DNA of 64,000 nt from Lewinellaceae bacterium (lineage in GTDB: Bacteria; Bacteroidota; Bacteroidia; Chitinophagales; Saprospiraceae): NCBI GenBank assembly GCA_016716135.1, contig JADJWX010000008.1:9230-73229 (forward strand), in the 5' to 3' direction. Numbering within the stretch: position 1 is the first letter of the stretch; every line of letters begins with the position of its first letter. Below the pieces are notes generated by a model. That model was not told the DNA's origin and made no database searches. It saw only the letters and a list, made by a program, of their open reading frames with translations. This document shows, one piece after another, positions 26,097 through 34,997 of this stretch. The position numbers and the translations under genes are program-made.

Positions 26097-27200
26097 ATGA
26101 TTCATCTATTCAAAAAATCCCCGATCATTTTCTTAGGTTGTCTATTCTGCTTTTCAACTGTTATAGATGGGCAATCCTGTTTATGCGATGCACATGAAAA
26201 TGAGCACACCTATCAATGGTACAAAGTCACTGCTCCCTCGGGTTTGGTCTTGCGGACAGGGCCGAATAGAAATACCGCCCGATTAGACGCGATCCCTTAT
26301 GGGGAAGAAGTGTTGCTTTGCAGTCATACAGGTTCTGTGGAAAGGATAGAAGGAATAACAGGCAAATGGCTGAAAGTAAGCTGGACAGATAAGACAGGAT
26401 ACCTGTTCAGCGGTTTTTTACAGGAAATATCAATGGAAGAACGAAAAGTCCGGATGGTTTTGCCTAATTCCGGCGTGGATTCCGGTTGGGAATGTATGAA
26501 CCTGGATTCTTCCTTAAAATGGTCCGCATTAGTCGAATTGGATAAAAGCCCGGCTAAGCAAGGAGACCTGAATCCGGCCCATTTTTCCACAGTAAATCTG
26601 GAAATTGGCAAGAAAAGCGTAGCGCCCTATTGTAGTCCGGATGGCTGGCTAAATAGTGCCGTTTTAAATCTGGTTCAGGCGCCTTTTGCCGTGTTTGCTG
26701 GTTGTCCGCTTGCCCAGAAAGTTGTAAATCAGGTAAAAACACCGATTAAACTAATGCCTGGTGAGGTTACAAGCTTTGCCACTTATGATCCTGGTAAAAA
26801 ATCGCAAACCATGTATGTGCCTGCCGTTCATGGGAATATCATTCCCAACGCAAATTTTGTTGACGACAATACATACAACCGCCCAATCGACAGTATAGGC
26901 CAGTACCAGATTTTATTGTTTCAGCGAGATAACCCAATAGAAAACTCCGGGCAAAATGCCCATTGGGTAAAACAAAAGTTGATCGACCAAACTATAAGAC
27001 GGCCCGGTGATACCGACACTTATGCCATGGATGTGTTTTACGTCTATTTTGCCGGCGATATAGATGGCGACCATCAATTGGACTTGATACTTGCCACGCT
27101 AAATGGTACTGGAAGATCGTATCGGCTGTATTTATCTTCAAAAAAACTACCCGGATTTTTATTGCGTTATGTGGCAAAATGGTTTGATTCTTCCTGCTAG
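26097..27200 (+). CDS. Exported SH3-domain protein, unknown function
   Basis: A 367-residue protein with signal peptide (about 1-25). Residues about 44-103 are a bacterial SH3 (SH3_3) domain: LVLRTGPNRNTARLDAIPYG and GKWLKVSWTDKTGYLFSGFL. The C-terminal part (about 190-340) is a beta-rich domain with a D-I-D-G-D-H-Q-L-D-L calcium-loop-like segment near 322 and no recognised family. SH3 domains of this type bind peptidoglycan or other ligands. The gene is AT-rich and lies between repeat-rich intergenic regions, which suggests acquisition. Confidence 0.75.
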   Translation: MIHLFKKSPIIFLGCLFCFSTVIDGQSCLCDAHENEHTYQWYKVTAPSGLVLRTGPNRNTARLDAIPYGEEVLLCSHTGSVERIEGITGKWLKVSWTDKTGYLFSGFLQEISMEERKVRMVLPNSGVDSGWECMNLDSSLKWSALVELDKSPAKQGDLNPAHFSTVNLEIGKKSVAPYCSPDGWLNSAVLNLVQAPFAVFAGCPLAQKVVNQVKTPIKLMPGEVTSFATYDPGKKSQTMYVPAVHGNIIPNANFVDDNTYNRPIDSIGQYQILLFQRDNPIENSGQNAHWVKQKLIDQTIRRPGDTDTYAMDVFYVYFAGDIDGDHQLDLILATLNGTGRSYRLYLSSKKLPGFLLRYVAKWFDSSC

Positions 27201-27545
27201 CACTGAACTGCCAGCGTCTGCTCTTTCGAAGTTTCGGACCCGAAAGCCTTGTTTCCCGGATGTTGTCCGTACACCAAAATCAGAAATACAAACCACCACC
27301 CCCCTAGGGCAAACGCATAAAATTGTTCAATACTTGCCTGATAACAGCAAAAAAAACGGCCCAGCGGGCCGGCATCTTGGTAGCAATTGCGGCCGGTCAG
27401 GTCTACCGTGGCCCAGCGGGCCACTATTGGGCATATAAAAATCGTGTAATACCGGCCTGCTGGGCCGGAAACTATCGTCAGTGGGCCAATACTACCGAGA
27501 TACCGCCCCATCCGGGGCGATTTTGATGCGTTTGCCCTGCCCCCC
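27201..27545. other. Repeat-containing intergenic region
   Basis: There is no gene in these 345 bases. GC-rich words GGCCCAGCGGGCC (27358, 27411) and an inverted CTGCTGGGCCGG form imperfect palindromes, and GATTTTGATGCGTTTGCCCTG at 27519-27539 repeats 25904-25924 with two mismatches, so matching short repeats bracket the SH3 gene. Confidence 0.5.
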
Positions 27546-28682
27546 TCACTTCCGCATCCGCTCCCGCGTCTTCTCCAAAACCTCCTTACTCTTCGCGCAT
27601 TCCAAAAGATTCTTCCGCGCCGTAGCCTGCAGCTGCCGCGCCGCTTTATGATACCCGCCGGCGGTGGTGATCTTATCGGCGGTCGCCAGGCAGGCATTCA
27701 AATGGGTTTCGGCTGTGGAAAAACGGTCGATGTTGCGGTCCAAAACTGCCGCGAGTTCGGGGTTGCGCGGGTCCAATGCCAGGCCGTTCATCTCCTGCTG
27801 TACGCGTTGCAGGTTGTCAATGGCCGCGCTGTACTGCGACCAGGCCAGGCCCCAAAGCCCCATGTTGTTGCCCGGATCGAAACGCACGATGCGCAGGCTT
27901 GAGTGCAGGAGTTGGGCAGCCGAATCCAGCCGGACAAAGGCATCCAGGCTGTCTTTGGGGGCGTAAACGGCCCTTGTTTCATCGGCGTCATTGTCGGAAA
28001 CTGTTTGTTGCACCGCCGCCTGGCCCTGCCGGAATTCCTCCGGCGTCAGCGGCGCCGGCAGCAGCTGGAACAAGGGATCATTGGGATAATGGTTGAGGAT
28101 GAGGGTTTCCGGCGCTGCGAAGAAATAGTCTTCCTTGAAGCGGGGGGTGTATTTGCCCGCGTCGGTGTCCACATCGCCGGCGCCCCAGGTGGCGTCGATA
28201 AGCCCCCACTGGCTGTCGGCGCGCACGAGGTTCCAGGCGTGGCCAATGCGGGGAATGCGGCCCCGGTGGTTTTTAACGATGCCGGTTACCCGGATCGCCT
28301 CGATGTCCGAAGCATCGCAAAGCGCCTGAAACAGGTTGGCGTAGCCGGCGCAAACGCCCATTTTGCGTCGGAGTACCTGTTCGGGAGCCTGCAGGGCGTC
28401 TTTTTCCGTCGGGTCGAGCTCGCGCTTGTTTTCGAATGTTTTTACATCGTAGCGAATGTTGGCCGTGATCCAGACGTAGAACGCGCGCACTTTTTCTTTT
28501 TCGGTCCTCAGACCTTCGGTAAGCGAAGCGGCCAGTTGGTCGATGTTCTGTTTTTTGGGAAAAGGCGTTTGGCGTGCCCGGGCATCGACTTCGGAAAAAT
28601 CCTGCGCGGCAAGCGGCAGGCAGGAAAACAGCAATGCGGAAAGCAGCAGGGAAAGGTAGCGGGTCTGCATAGGGTTGTACAA
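27546..28682 (-). CDS. Exported transglutaminase-like domain protein
   Basis: A 378-residue protein with signal peptide (about 1-27, ending PLAAQ). Residues about 60-170 are a transglutaminase-like (papain-fold) core with the triad Cys111 (MGVCAGYANLFQALC), His148 (IGHAWNLV) and Asp163 (GLIDATWG). In bacteria such domains act as proteases or amidases, or modify proteins; true cross-linking is rare. The C-terminal half (about 190-378) is helical, TPR/coiled-coil-like. It is a single gene; the start may be Met5. Confidence 0.85.
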   Translation of the reverse strand: MYNPMQTRYLSLLLSALLFSCLPLAAQDFSEVDARARQTPFPKKQNIDQLAASLTEGLRTEKEKVRAFYVWITANIRYDVKTFENKRELDPTEKDALQAPEQVLRRKMGVCAGYANLFQALCDASDIEAIRVTGIVKNHRGRIPRIGHAWNLVRADSQWGLIDATWGAGDVDTDAGKYTPRFKEDYFFAAPETLILNHYPNDPLFQLLPAPLTPEEFRQGQAAVQQTVSDNDADETRAVYAPKDSLDAFVRLDSAAQLLHSSLRIVRFDPGNNMGLWGLAWSQYSAAIDNLQRVQQEMNGLALDPRNPELAAVLDRNIDRFSTAETHLNACLATADKITTAGGYHKAARQLQATARKNLLECAKSKEVLEKTRERMRK

Positions 28683-29030
28683 GTTGGGTTAGGGCATACA
28701 GGTTGCACCGGTTTGAGCGCCGGCCGGCGATAAAGATACTTACAAATGTGGAATCAGCCCGTTTGGGACTTGTCTCTAAAATCTCGGAGGGGCACGGAGG
28801 GTTACTTCCCATAGCCATCAACTTAAGGCGATAAATCCGTTTTTTTCAAGTCAAAAGTCAAAATGTAAAAGTCAAAATTTAAAAGGGAGTTGGCGTTGGA
28901 AGGCGTCTTGTGTGGCCACAGCGGTACCCAGAATGCTCGCTTCGGGAACTACCTTTTGACTTTTACATTTTAGATTTTACATTTTGACTTTAAAAAACAA
29001 TATTCAAGCCTTAAGTTGATGGCTATGGGG
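28683..29030. other. Intergenic region occupied largely by a repeat
   Basis: The part next to the transglutaminase-like gene (28683-28798) is its promoter region, with no recognised element; the remainder is the MITE-like repeat described separately. No gene is seen. Confidence 0.6.
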
Positions 29031-29039
29031 TTACTTCCC
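28799..29039. mobile_element. MITE-like element with direct-repeat flanks
   Basis: Terminal inverted repeats ATAGCCATCAACTTAAGGC (28811-28829) and its exact reverse complement (29008-29026) enclose AT-rich palindromic sequence. Directly outside them lies the same 12-mer GGGTTACTTCCC (28799-28810 and 29028-29039), the pattern expected of a target-site duplication. The right copy contains the stop codon of the hydrolase gene. There is no internal gene. Confidence 0.75.
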
Positions 29040-30077
29040 CACCGCTGCCCCAACGGCCTCTTTTTCCGGCGCAGCCAAAGCCTCCGGCAAAATCACGTCC
29101 AGCTGCCGCATCATTTTCCCGTTGGCCCATTGGCCCAGGTAGCGCTGTTTGTCGGTATTCCCGAAAGCAACATCCTCGTAGCGGCCGTAGCGGGTGTACT
29201 CGATGAGCGCGTCGCCGAGTTTCCAGTAGCAATTGAAATCCACCTCGTTCAGGCGGGAGCTTTGGAACACCCGGCGCGTGGTGTAATTGCGCACGCCGGT
29301 GTCAAAATCAATGTCGTAGCTGTAGGGTTCGGAGTGCGTGGCCAGCACCCAGCGGTGGCCGTCGGTGTCGTGCCGTTGCACGATGAGGTTGCGTTTCGGG
29401 GTTTTGGTGGCGGTTTCAAAAACCAGTTTGCCGAATTCGTGGCCCACCACGTAGTCGTCTTCCCCGACGATGATGAGCAGTTTGAGCGCCGGGTCGAGCC
29501 GTTCGTACGATTCCAGCCGCGCGCCTTTGAGCGGCCCCGAGCCGGGTTCGCAGAGCAACATGGCCGTGGGTTTGGGGATGCCGTATTTTTTCCAGTTGAC
29601 GCCCAGGTTGGCCGTGATCACGCCGCCGTAGGAATGGCCGAAATAAGCCACCTTGTCGGTTTTGGGCCGCACATGGTCGCCCGAGCGCAGCAGGGCCAGG
29701 GCATCCTGGATGCCTTTGGCGGCGTTGGCCGGGAAGGCGTCGGGGCGGGGCATCAGCAGGTTTTTCTGGTAGCGGGGGTAAATGACGATATTACCTTTGG
29801 CCACCAGGTGCTTGATCCATTTGCCATAGGCCAGGGGGTTGTAGGCGCCGTAGCCGTGCATGAACACCACCACCTCGGCGGAGTCGGGTTTGGGATCGGC
29901 GGGCTCGAAAAGCCAGAAACCGTCGGCTGTAGTGGCAGCATCATAAAAAGCCACAGAGCGGTGCAGGTATTCCGCACCGCCGGGGCCGGTGGCCGGCTGA
30001 CCGGGGAAAGGTGTATTTTGGGCGGTCGCAAACAGGCCGCGGAAAATCATTGTTGCCATGAAAAGGTAAATGCGCAT
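29031..30077 (-). CDS. Exported alpha/beta hydrolase
   Basis: A 348-residue protein with signal peptide (about 1-20). The alpha/beta-hydrolase nucleophile elbow is GHSYGG with Ser149; the oxyanion strand VVVFMHGYGAYN (about 69-80), an acidic residue in VGEDDYV (Asp207/208) and a His in HDTDGHRW (His236 or His241) complete a plausible triad. It is closest in look to dienelactone-hydrolase/chlorophyllase-like esterases; the substrate is unknown. The stop codon lies inside the duplicated 12-mer next to a MITE-like element, so that insertion happened exactly at the 3' end. Confidence 0.85.
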   Translation of the reverse strand: MRIYLFMATMIFRGLFATAQNTPFPGQPATGPGGAEYLHRSVAFYDAATTADGFWLFEPADPKPDSAEVVVFMHGYGAYNPLAYGKWIKHLVAKGNIVIYPRYQKNLLMPRPDAFPANAAKGIQDALALLRSGDHVRPKTDKVAYFGHSYGGVITANLGVNWKKYGIPKPTAMLLCEPGSGPLKGARLESYERLDPALKLLIIVGEDDYVVGHEFGKLVFETATKTPKRNLIVQRHDTDGHRWVLATHSEPYSYDIDFDTGVRNYTTRRVFQSSRLNEVDFNCYWKLGDALIEYTRYGRYEDVAFGNTDKQRYLGQWANGKMMRQLDVILPEALAAPEKEAVGAAVGK

Positions 30078-30187
30078 GGGTGGAATAGCTTGGTCTTCTA
30101 AACGCCGGATGCCCGGTTTTCGTTTAATTTGAATCGATTAGCAGCCTTGTTTTTACGACTTGTACTATCAAAAATTATAAAAAACGT

Positions 30188-30886
30188 ATGCAAAAATCAG
30201 TAATCCTGTGCTTCCTGTTTGTTTTTAATCTGTTTTCCGCAAAGCTTTTCAGTCAGCCCGACGAGTGCCAACTTGGCGCCTGGTACATGTATTTTTGGAA
30301 CACTACGATCAAATCCGGCCCCTGGGGATTTCAGGGCGACGTCCAGGTTCGGAGCTGGAATATTGCCGGTGATCTCGAACAATTGCTGCTCCGCGGGGGC
30401 GCCACGTACCAGCCGCGCAACACGCAGGCAAAATTTACGCTCGGCTATGCGTTTGTGTCCACCGGCGCCTTCGGCCCCGAAAAAACCACCAGCCCGGAAA
30501 GCCGGATCTACCAGGAGGCGTTGCTGCCGCAAAAAATCGGCGAACGCTTTTACCTGACCCACCGCTTCCGCTACGAGCAACGCTGGGTGGAAAATCAGGA
30601 CTTCCGCACACGCTTCCGCTACAACCTGTTCCTGAATATTCCGTTGAACAAAAAAGATTTTCAGGCGGGCGCCATTTACCTTGCCTTGTACAACGAGTTG
30701 TTCATCAATGGCGAACGCGAAATTGGCGAGGGCCGGGAGGTTGAACTGTTTGACCGAAACCGGGCTTATTTTGCGTTGGGCTACTCCCTCACCAATGGGC
30801 TGCGCGTACAACTGGGCCTCATGCAACAAACCACCGACGCCTGGGAAAAACGGCAGGCACAATTAAGTTTGCACCACACGTTTTAA
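30188..30886 (+). CDS. DUF2490 family outer-membrane-like protein
   Basis: A 232-residue protein with signal peptide (about 1-22). The sequence alternates polar and hydrophobic residues through about ten predicted beta strands and ends with an aromatic strand (QAQLSLHHTF), typical of an outer-membrane beta-barrel. The LGAWYMYFWNTTI opening and HRFRYEQRWVENQDFRTRFR middle are characteristic of DUF2490. The function of the family is unknown. The VanX-like lipoprotein starts 19 bases downstream, so they are probably co-transcribed. Confidence 0.85.
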   Translation: MQKSVILCFLFVFNLFSAKLFSQPDECQLGAWYMYFWNTTIKSGPWGFQGDVQVRSWNIAGDLEQLLLRGGATYQPRNTQAKFTLGYAFVSTGAFGPEKTTSPESRIYQEALLPQKIGERFYLTHRFRYEQRWVENQDFRTRFRYNLFLNIPLNKKDFQAGAIYLALYNELFINGEREIGEGREVELFDRNRAYFALGYSLTNGLRVQLGLMQQTTDAWEKRQAQLSLHHTF

Positions 30887-30905
30887 ACCAAAACACGACC
30901 TGGAC

Positions 30906-31757
30906 ATGAAATCTGTGACTATAGTTTTCCTTACGCTGCTCTTTTTTGCGGCCTGCCGCAACGACGCCCAGCAGGGCAATGCCGCCGTATCGGAAGATGC
31001 CGGCGCACCGCCGGTGACCGGGCAGGATATTTCCGAATCGCCGGAAAATTTCCCGGACACGCTTGCGCCCGACGAATTGCTTGCCGACTCAGCCATCGTT
31101 GAAGTGGAGGCGCCGGAGCCCCAACGCCCGCAATACAAACCCCAAATGAAGCCTGCTGCGCCCAGCTCCACCGCACCGCCGGCCGGCTTGCGTGGCAGCA
31201 CAACCCCAACCCAGCAGGGTTTTGTGGACTTGCAGGAACTCGATCCGTCGATCCGCCTGGAAATCCGCTACGCGACGACGGACAATTTTACCGAAAGTAA
31301 AATCTACGACTGCCCGCGCTGTTTCCTGCGCCCCGAAGCCGCCCAGGCCGTCGTAAAGGCCCACCGCATGCTGCAACGCCAGGGGCTGGGCCTCAAAATG
31401 TTCGATTGCTACCGCCCACAGCCGTACCAACAGCGGCTCTGGGATAAAGTGCCCGATGCTGACTATGTAACGCCGCCGGAAAAAGGCTCCATGCATTCGC
31501 GTGGGGCTGCGGTGGACCTCACCATCGTGGACGCCCAGGGCCGCGAACTGGACATGGGTACTGCCTACGATTTCTTCGGGCCGCAAGCGCACACCACCTA
31601 CTATCAATTGCCCGCCCAGGTACTGAAAAACCGGCAACTGCTGCGCCGCGTGATGGAAGATGTCGGGCTGCGGGGTATCCGTACCGAATGGTGGCATTTT
31701 TCGTACCAACGGAAGAGTTTCCCCTTGTCGGACTGGGTATGGGAGTGCCGGGATTGA
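30906..31757 (+). CDS. D-alanyl-D-alanine dipeptidase-like lipoprotein (VanX / M15D)
   Basis: A 283-residue lipoprotein (Cys17 in FFAAC) with a Pro-rich linker to about residue 105 and a peptidase M15D domain. Zinc ligands are His197 and Asp204 in SMHSRGAAVDLT and His264 in EWWHFSY, with catalytic Glu261; Arg170 in CYRPQPYQQ is the conserved substrate-binding Arg. VanX-type enzymes hydrolyse D-Ala-D-Ala; in organisms without vancomycin clusters they serve peptidoglycan dipeptide recycling. No vanH or vanA is nearby, so a resistance role is unlikely. The gene is convergent with the lysyl oxidase gene. Confidence 0.92.
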   Translation: MKSVTIVFLTLLFFAACRNDAQQGNAAVSEDAGAPPVTGQDISESPENFPDTLAPDELLADSAIVEVEAPEPQRPQYKPQMKPAAPSSTAPPAGLRGSTTPTQQGFVDLQELDPSIRLEIRYATTDNFTESKIYDCPRCFLRPEAAQAVVKAHRMLQRQGLGLKMFDCYRPQPYQQRLWDKVPDADYVTPPEKGSMHSRGAAVDLTIVDAQGRELDMGTAYDFFGPQAHTTYYQLPAQVLKNRQLLRRVMEDVGLRGIRTEWWHFSYQRKSFPLSDWVWECRD

Positions 31758-31865
31758 TATTGCTCGTCCTGTGGCTTTGCGCTTGTCCATTACACCCAAT
31801 TCTGTTTTCGACGGTTGTTCTACTTTGAGACAGCTGCATTTAGCGTTGGAAATTTGGACAAACGC

Positions 31866-34265
31866 TTAGTTGAAAACTATCCGAACTTGCTGTACCCCCA
31901 CTGCGGATTGGATGGTCAGAAAATATACGCCGGCAGCCAGTCCGCTGCGGGCTACCCGGACGCTTGACTCCCCGGCCAGGATGCTTTCCCAAACGGGTTG
32001 GCCGGCTGTATTGCTCAATTTGAGGGCGACATTTTTTGGATTTCCCCAACCCAAAAAGACGGTGAAGAAATCTTGCGCCGGGTTCGGTACCACAAAAACC
32101 TGTTGGGCCTGTACCGGATTTTGCGTCCTGGTGACCCCCGTTTGCACACATGCCGGAATGGCGACCTGTGCGTTCGAGCGGTGGTATTTTTCGTTTATCA
32201 CATTGTATATGGCGCCAAGACAGGCTTCGGGTGCGGTCAATTTGGTATAGTGGATGCGGATAAGGTCGCCGGGGAGAATGTTTTTTTTCAAGCCTTTTTC
32301 CGTGATGCTCAGCGCCTGTATTTTGTTCTGACTGTTAAATTCCCAGGTCCCGGCGAAGGTGGTGTCCAGGTTTTCAATGCCGGAAATATCCAGCCCGGTC
32401 ACTTCAAATTCAAAGCCGTATAGTTTGTTGTAGGGGTTGACGATCCGAACGTCGAAGGTTTTTTGCACCGTATCCAGGTTCCCCGGCAACAGGTACACAA
32501 TGTCGTTCGGATTGTCGGCGCCCCCGGGGAACCGGCAGGCATAACGGACACCCCAATATGGCACATCGTCGGCATGCAGTACGCACTCTTGCAGGAGGGC
32601 GGCATCGTACACATCCAAATCGCCATCGTCGTCCAGATCGTAGCAGGAAGTTGCGGTGCCGGCGCCTTGCAGGTTATTGGCGAGGTATTGTTCAATATCC
32701 GTCATTTCCTGCAGGGTATCCTGGTCCCAGTCGCCGTGCAACAACACGCCGCCGCATACGCCGGAGCAATCCGGTTGAGCAGGCCCGAATGTTTCGCCGA
32801 AACAATCGGTGTACGTCGGGCAATCGTTCATTTCTTCGATTACCGGGTTTCCATGGACATCGTAAAACAGCTCAAAACAGGCCTGCGCCCAATTATTGTC
32901 ATACGTGGCTTCCCTGCGCCCGGTCTTATCGGGCGATTTGTCCCAGTTGACACGCACAACCAATGTGTAAAATCCGGCATTAAGGCCGGTGAGGTCTATC
33001 CATTGGCAATCGATGGTATTGTCATAACTGTCTCCGCAACCTGAAGAAATGCCCATATTGCTGCAGCTGTATTTACTGTTTCCGCCGCCGTTGCATTCCT
33101 GGTCGAATATGCAGAACCCGTTTTTGAAGCCGATTGGCAGCAATACACCATTTTGGTCAAAGAGGTTGTATTCGGCATATCCGCGGTAGTGCCAGTGGTG
33201 GTGGCAGGGGTCCCAAACGAATTGATCGGAAGGGATATCCGGGGCAGGCGGGGGCGCTCCGATGTAATAGTCGGCAACCCCGATGTTTTGAATATTTGTG
33301 GTAAACCGCAAAATGAACCGTGGGCCAAAACCATTTACACAGCCTTCGGCCACGTGGCACGGATCGATAGAAACCAGGCGATCGGGTGTTAAACTATTGC
33401 GCAGCACATCCTCAAGCACTATGAGATCGGGCAGGTCGGTACAATCCGGGTCGCCGGGATAAATGCAGGTGTCGGTCACGGTTGCCAGGGGCTGGTAATT
33501 GCAGGCCAGCGCATCGGTACATCCGACAACCGGCCCGATGTATTGCAGCGAAAAGCCGATGGCTTTCCCATTGCAACTGCCATTGGCATATCCGAGCCGG
33601 ATAAAATATTCGGTACCGGCAGCCAGGTACAATTCGGCCCGGGCGCCGTTGGGGTTGGCCGGGCAGCCGCCGTCGGCGTAAAAAGTAGTGCCGATATTAT
33701 TGTTGGTGACGGTAATACCCTGACAGCGGTCGTATACCCAGATTTTGGTGGGGCAATCCAACTGGGCGTCACAGGTGCTGATCCGGTAGGTGCCGGTGTC
33801 GGGCGGCGTAAAACTGTACCAGATTTCAAATCCGTTTATCGTCGTGTGGCTCCCGGTGTCGATCTCCAGCGGATTGGTGCAAAATCCGCCGGGCGGGCAC
33901 CCGAAGGTCACCTGTTCACTAAAGCCATAATTATAGCCGTCGTATTCAAAATACAACTGGTCGTCCAGGTAAAGATTGAAGCGACCGTCCGGTTCCATAC
34001 CATCGCCGTTTGAATCAGCAATGGTAAATACCACGCAAATTCCCTGAGTAATACAGTATTCAAAAACCTGTGGTCCGGCACTGGAGGGCTGCCCGGTTGC
34101 AAACACGAAACCGGAATTCAGGTCGACAAATTTCCAGGAAACCTCCTCCCAGTATTGATCCGGATCGATTTCCAGGCGAACGGTTGTCTCAAACGGCTGG
34201 CATTGTGCCTGAAGAGCATGGGCAGCTGAAACCAGCAATAAACTAAGCAGTAGAATACGGATCAT
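31866..34265 (-). CDS. Secreted lysyl oxidase-like protein with type A T9SS sorting domain
   Basis: A 799-residue exported protein; the ATG at 34265 gives a clean signal peptide (1-20), whereas an upstream reading adds 33 unlikely residues. After N-terminal beta-rich domains (about 22-270), residues about 278-455 match the catalytic domain of animal lysyl oxidase as I recall it. The copper site is C-H-H-H-W-H at 354-359 (His355, 357, 359). GFKNGFC supplies Lys381, and GCGDSYDNTIDCQWIDLT supplies Tyr414, aligning with the human quinone-forming Lys320 and Tyr355. A dockerin-like segment (DLDDDGDLDVYDAALLQ) follows, then a cohesin-like beta region. The last 75 residues are a Por-type sorting domain (VPNPAQDFF to VRIVFN). 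It would oxidise lysines or amines outside the cell. Confidence 0.88.
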   Translation of the reverse strand: MIRILLLSLLLVSAAHALQAQCQPFETTVRLEIDPDQYWEEVSWKFVDLNSGFVFATGQPSSAGPQVFEYCITQGICVVFTIADSNGDGMEPDGRFNLYLDDQLYFEYDGYNYGFSEQVTFGCPPGGFCTNPLEIDTGSHTTINGFEIWYSFTPPDTGTYRISTCDAQLDCPTKIWVYDRCQGITVTNNNIGTTFYADGGCPANPNGARAELYLAAGTEYFIRLGYANGSCNGKAIGFSLQYIGPVVGCTDALACNYQPLATVTDTCIYPGDPDCTDLPDLIVLEDVLRNSLTPDRLVSIDPCHVAEGCVNGFGPRFILRFTTNIQNIGVADYYIGAPPPAPDIPSDQFVWDPCHHHWHYRGYAEYNLFDQNGVLLPIGFKNGFCIFDQECNGGGNSKYSCSNMGISSGCGDSYDNTIDCQWIDLTGLNAGFYTLVVRVNWDKSPDKTGRREATYDNNWAQACFELFYDVHGNPVIEEMNDCPTYTDCFGETFGPAQPDCSGVCGGVLLHGDWDQDTLQEMTDIEQYLANNLQGAGTATSCYDLDDDGDLDVYDAALLQECVLHADDVPYWGVRYACRFPGGADNPNDIVYLLPGNLDTVQKTFDVRIVNPYNKLYGFEFEVTGLDISGIENLDTTFAGTWEFNSQNKIQALSITEKGLKKNILPGDLIRIHYTKLTAPEACLGAIYNVINEKYHRSNAQVAIPACVQTGVTRTQNPVQAQQVFVVPNPAQDFFTVFLGWGNPKNVALKLSNTAGQPVWESILAGESSVRVARSGLAAGVYFLTIQSAVGVQQVRIVFN

Positions 34266-34390
34266 GGCAGGCAGATTTTGGCTGAACACCTGGGCGAATA
34301 TGGCAATTTTAACCAAGACCGGACGGGCGGCAATAATGCTTCCTTTTTGTAAAACATGAATCATCCCGAATTTTTAAAATGACTTGGGTA

Positions 34391-34712
34391 CCGGCGTGCA
34401 AAGGCAAGTTATATTTAGGATTCCCGCTTTCGAGCAGACAGGTTCCTCGCTACGCTCGGAATGACAATGCGTATTAAATAAAACAGGGAGGGGCGGTAAA
34501 ACCCGGTAAAGCAACATTTCGTCGCCCCTTTCTTTTAGCCCAACCATAGTGGGATACGCTGAGGCCAAAACTGGGGGGCGAGGCAATGTTCCCTTTTTCC
34601 AAATCTTTCGCCCCCCGGATTCTTATAAGGTGGTCTTGTCATTCCGAGTGCAGCGAGGAACCTGCCCGCTCGAAAGCGGGAATCCTAAATATAACTTGCC
34701 TTTGCACGCCGG
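34391..34712. mobile_element. MITE-like element, copy 2, with 77-bp inverted arms
   Basis: The arms 34391-34467 and 34636-34712 are reverse complements with four mismatches in 77 bases. The inner 34438-34664 is the same element as at 25369-25598; the outer 47 bases of each arm (AGGATTCCCGCTTTCGAGC) are additional and could be a second nested palindrome. Confidence 0.85.
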
Positions 34713-34744
34713 TAGAAAAGTCAAATATTTGTAGATCAGAGATT

Positions 34745-34869
34745 TAAGAGGGATCGACGACCTCGTAGAGGTCGCATGTGCAGGGGTTAGCACCTGGAGA
34801 TTCGACCTCTCCGAGGTCGGGCAACGGGTAACCGGAGCATTTCTACAAATATTTGACCTCTCCGAGGTC
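34745..34869. repeat. GACCTC/GAGGTC dispersed repeat, copy 2
   Basis: It contains CGACCTCGTAGAGGTCG, TTCGACCTCTCCGAGGTCG and the terminus CTACAAATATTTGACCTCTC ending at 34869. The parallel stretch at 25768-25897 has the same words in the same order, including the GGTAACCGG/GCTTACCGG segment. Confidence 0.65.
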
Positions 34870-34997
34870 TTTTATGGAAAATTCAGGATGACCCATGTTA
34901 GCCCCCAGTGCATCAAAATTCTGTTTAATTGTATCTTACCTGCAAGTTGTCACACCGATTACATCTTTCGCCAAATATTTTCAAAGCAAAACAACCT

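Larger units (their letters stand above)
34266..34997. other. Repeat-rich divergent intergenic region
   Basis: It lies between the lysyl oxidase and the giant adhesin genes. It holds the second MITE-like copy (34391-34712) and the GACCTC repeat (34745-34869). The remaining 130 bases before the adhesin start presumably contain its promoter, but I see no clear TAnnTTTG. Confidence 0.7.

Noticed and set aside
27546..28682. Transglutaminase-like protein as a second cross-linking enzyme of a matrix system
   Set aside because: Bacterial members of this fold are usually hydrolases, and the gene is not adjacent to the giant proteins; there is not enough support to include it in the hypothesis.
30906..31757. 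Vancomycin resistance
   Set aside because: A VanX-like dipeptidase alone, without vanH, vanA or a VanRS pair, fits peptidoglycan recycling better.
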